The notes below the pieces were generated by a model. The model did no database searches and had not been told where the DNA came from. It saw nothing but the letters and a program-made list of their open reading frames with translations. From assembly GCA_019454625.1 (NCBI GenBank), contig JACFNY010000146.1:1-5722 (forward strand): a stretch of DNA of 5,722 nt. The letters run 5' to 3'. This stretch comes from Sphingomonadaceae bacterium (GTDB taxonomy: Bacteria; Pseudomonadota; Alphaproteobacteria; Sphingomonadales; Sphingomonadaceae). The position numbers and the translations under genes are program-made. This document shows positions 5,440 through 5,722 of the stretch, one piece after another (within the stretch, counting starts at the first letter, position 1; each line of letters starts with the position of its first letter).

Positions 5440-5722
5440 TCAGCCCTGAACGGCGAGGCGGCGGCCCATGAACAGCTTGAAGAAGACGAACACCATGCCC
5501 GAACCGGCGGCGAGCCCGGCATGGAGCAGCCAGAACTCGGTCGTCCGCATCGTCTCGTAGAAGCCGCCGATCCAGCCCACGAGGGCGTTCGCGGTGAAGA
5601 AGGCAAGGTAATACAGGCCGATGACCGTGGCGTTGATCGCCTTCGGCGCCACCTTCGCGAACAGCGCGAGGCTCACCGGGAGCATGTGCGCGAAGCCGAT
5701 GCTGTTGATGACGTGGAAGGCG
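5440..5722 (-). CDS. POT/PTR-family oligopeptide:proton symporter, C-terminal part
   Basis: The last 93 residues of a multi-pass inner-membrane transporter whose 5' part lies beyond the window. Family members take up di- and tripeptides with protons. The visible part starts at AFHVINSIGFAHMLPVSLALF, continues with KVAPKAINATVIGLYYLAFF, then a helix ending in LVGWIGGF, and a last helix in HAGLAAGSGMVFVFFKLF, finishing with RRLAVQG. This pattern, a loop with AP followed by a helix with GLYYL and then a conserved GW, matches the C-terminal helices of POT proteins as I know them. The substrate-binding and proton-coupling residues are outside the window, so activity cannot be judged. Another major-facilitator transporter is the main alternative. 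It points the same way as the PEP-CTERM gene but is separated by 305 bp, so co-transcription is unlikely. Confidence 0.78.
   Translation of the reverse strand, partial: AFHVINSIGFAHMLPVSLALFAKVAPKAINATVIGLYYLAFFTANALVGWIGGFYETMRTTEFWLLHAGLAAGSGMVFVFFKLFMGRRLAVQG

Noticed and set aside
4536..5606. Minus-strand 356-residue frame spanning the PEP-CTERM gene, the gene-free region and the transporter end.
   Set aside because: It is out of frame with both real genes and shows no conserved segments; it only joins shadow frames across the intergenic region.
1..5722. Mobile elements, CRISPR arrays, tRNA or rRNA genes.
   Set aside because: No transposase or integrase motifs, no terminal inverted repeats with target duplications, no spaced repeat arrays and no RNA-gene signatures were seen.

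Overview
The window is GC-rich DNA, except for an AT-rich promoter island near 5180-5275. It looks like chromosomal DNA of an alphaproteobacterium, plausibly of the Sphingomonadales. The reasons are the GC-rich codon use, a PEP-CTERM exported protein, a POT-type peptide transporter, a GH84 enzyme and a GlxA/isonitrile-hydratase pair. This placement is inference; there is no rRNA, tRNA or other marker to fix it.

Layout, left to right. Positions 1-1177 (minus strand) hold most of a long-chain ChrA chromate transporter, with its C-terminus cut off by the window edge. Diverging from it, 1244-2314 (plus) encodes a compact cytoplasmic GH84-type beta-N-acetylglucosaminidase. Its 3' end overlaps by 29 bp the 3' end of a convergent GlxA-family regulator, a DJ-1/PfpI domain plus AraC DNA-binding domain (2286-3251, minus). 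An 80-bp divergent spacer separates that regulator from an isonitrile hydratase-like DJ-1/PfpI enzyme (3332-4015, plus). Two GC-rich hairpins lie between that gene and a convergent PEP-CTERM protein (4109-5134, minus). A 305-bp gene-free stretch follows, then the last 93 residues of a POT-family oligopeptide:proton symporter (5440-5722, minus).

The genes mostly alternate in strand, so there is no multi-gene operon. The one convincing functional unit is the divergent regulator/isonitrile hydratase pair: two DJ-1-superfamily proteins that both keep the nucleophile-elbow Cys-Thr-Gly and the N-terminal Asp, sharing one short control region. The regulator has a near-ideal promoter whose predicted start point falls on its ATG, so its mRNA is probably leaderless.

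I do not see a clearly new multi-gene system. The items most worth checking are the leaderless divergent switch, the PEP-CTERM protein with its conserved-looking body, its AT-rich promoter with a palindrome over the -10, and the overlapping 3' ends of the GH84 and regulator genes.
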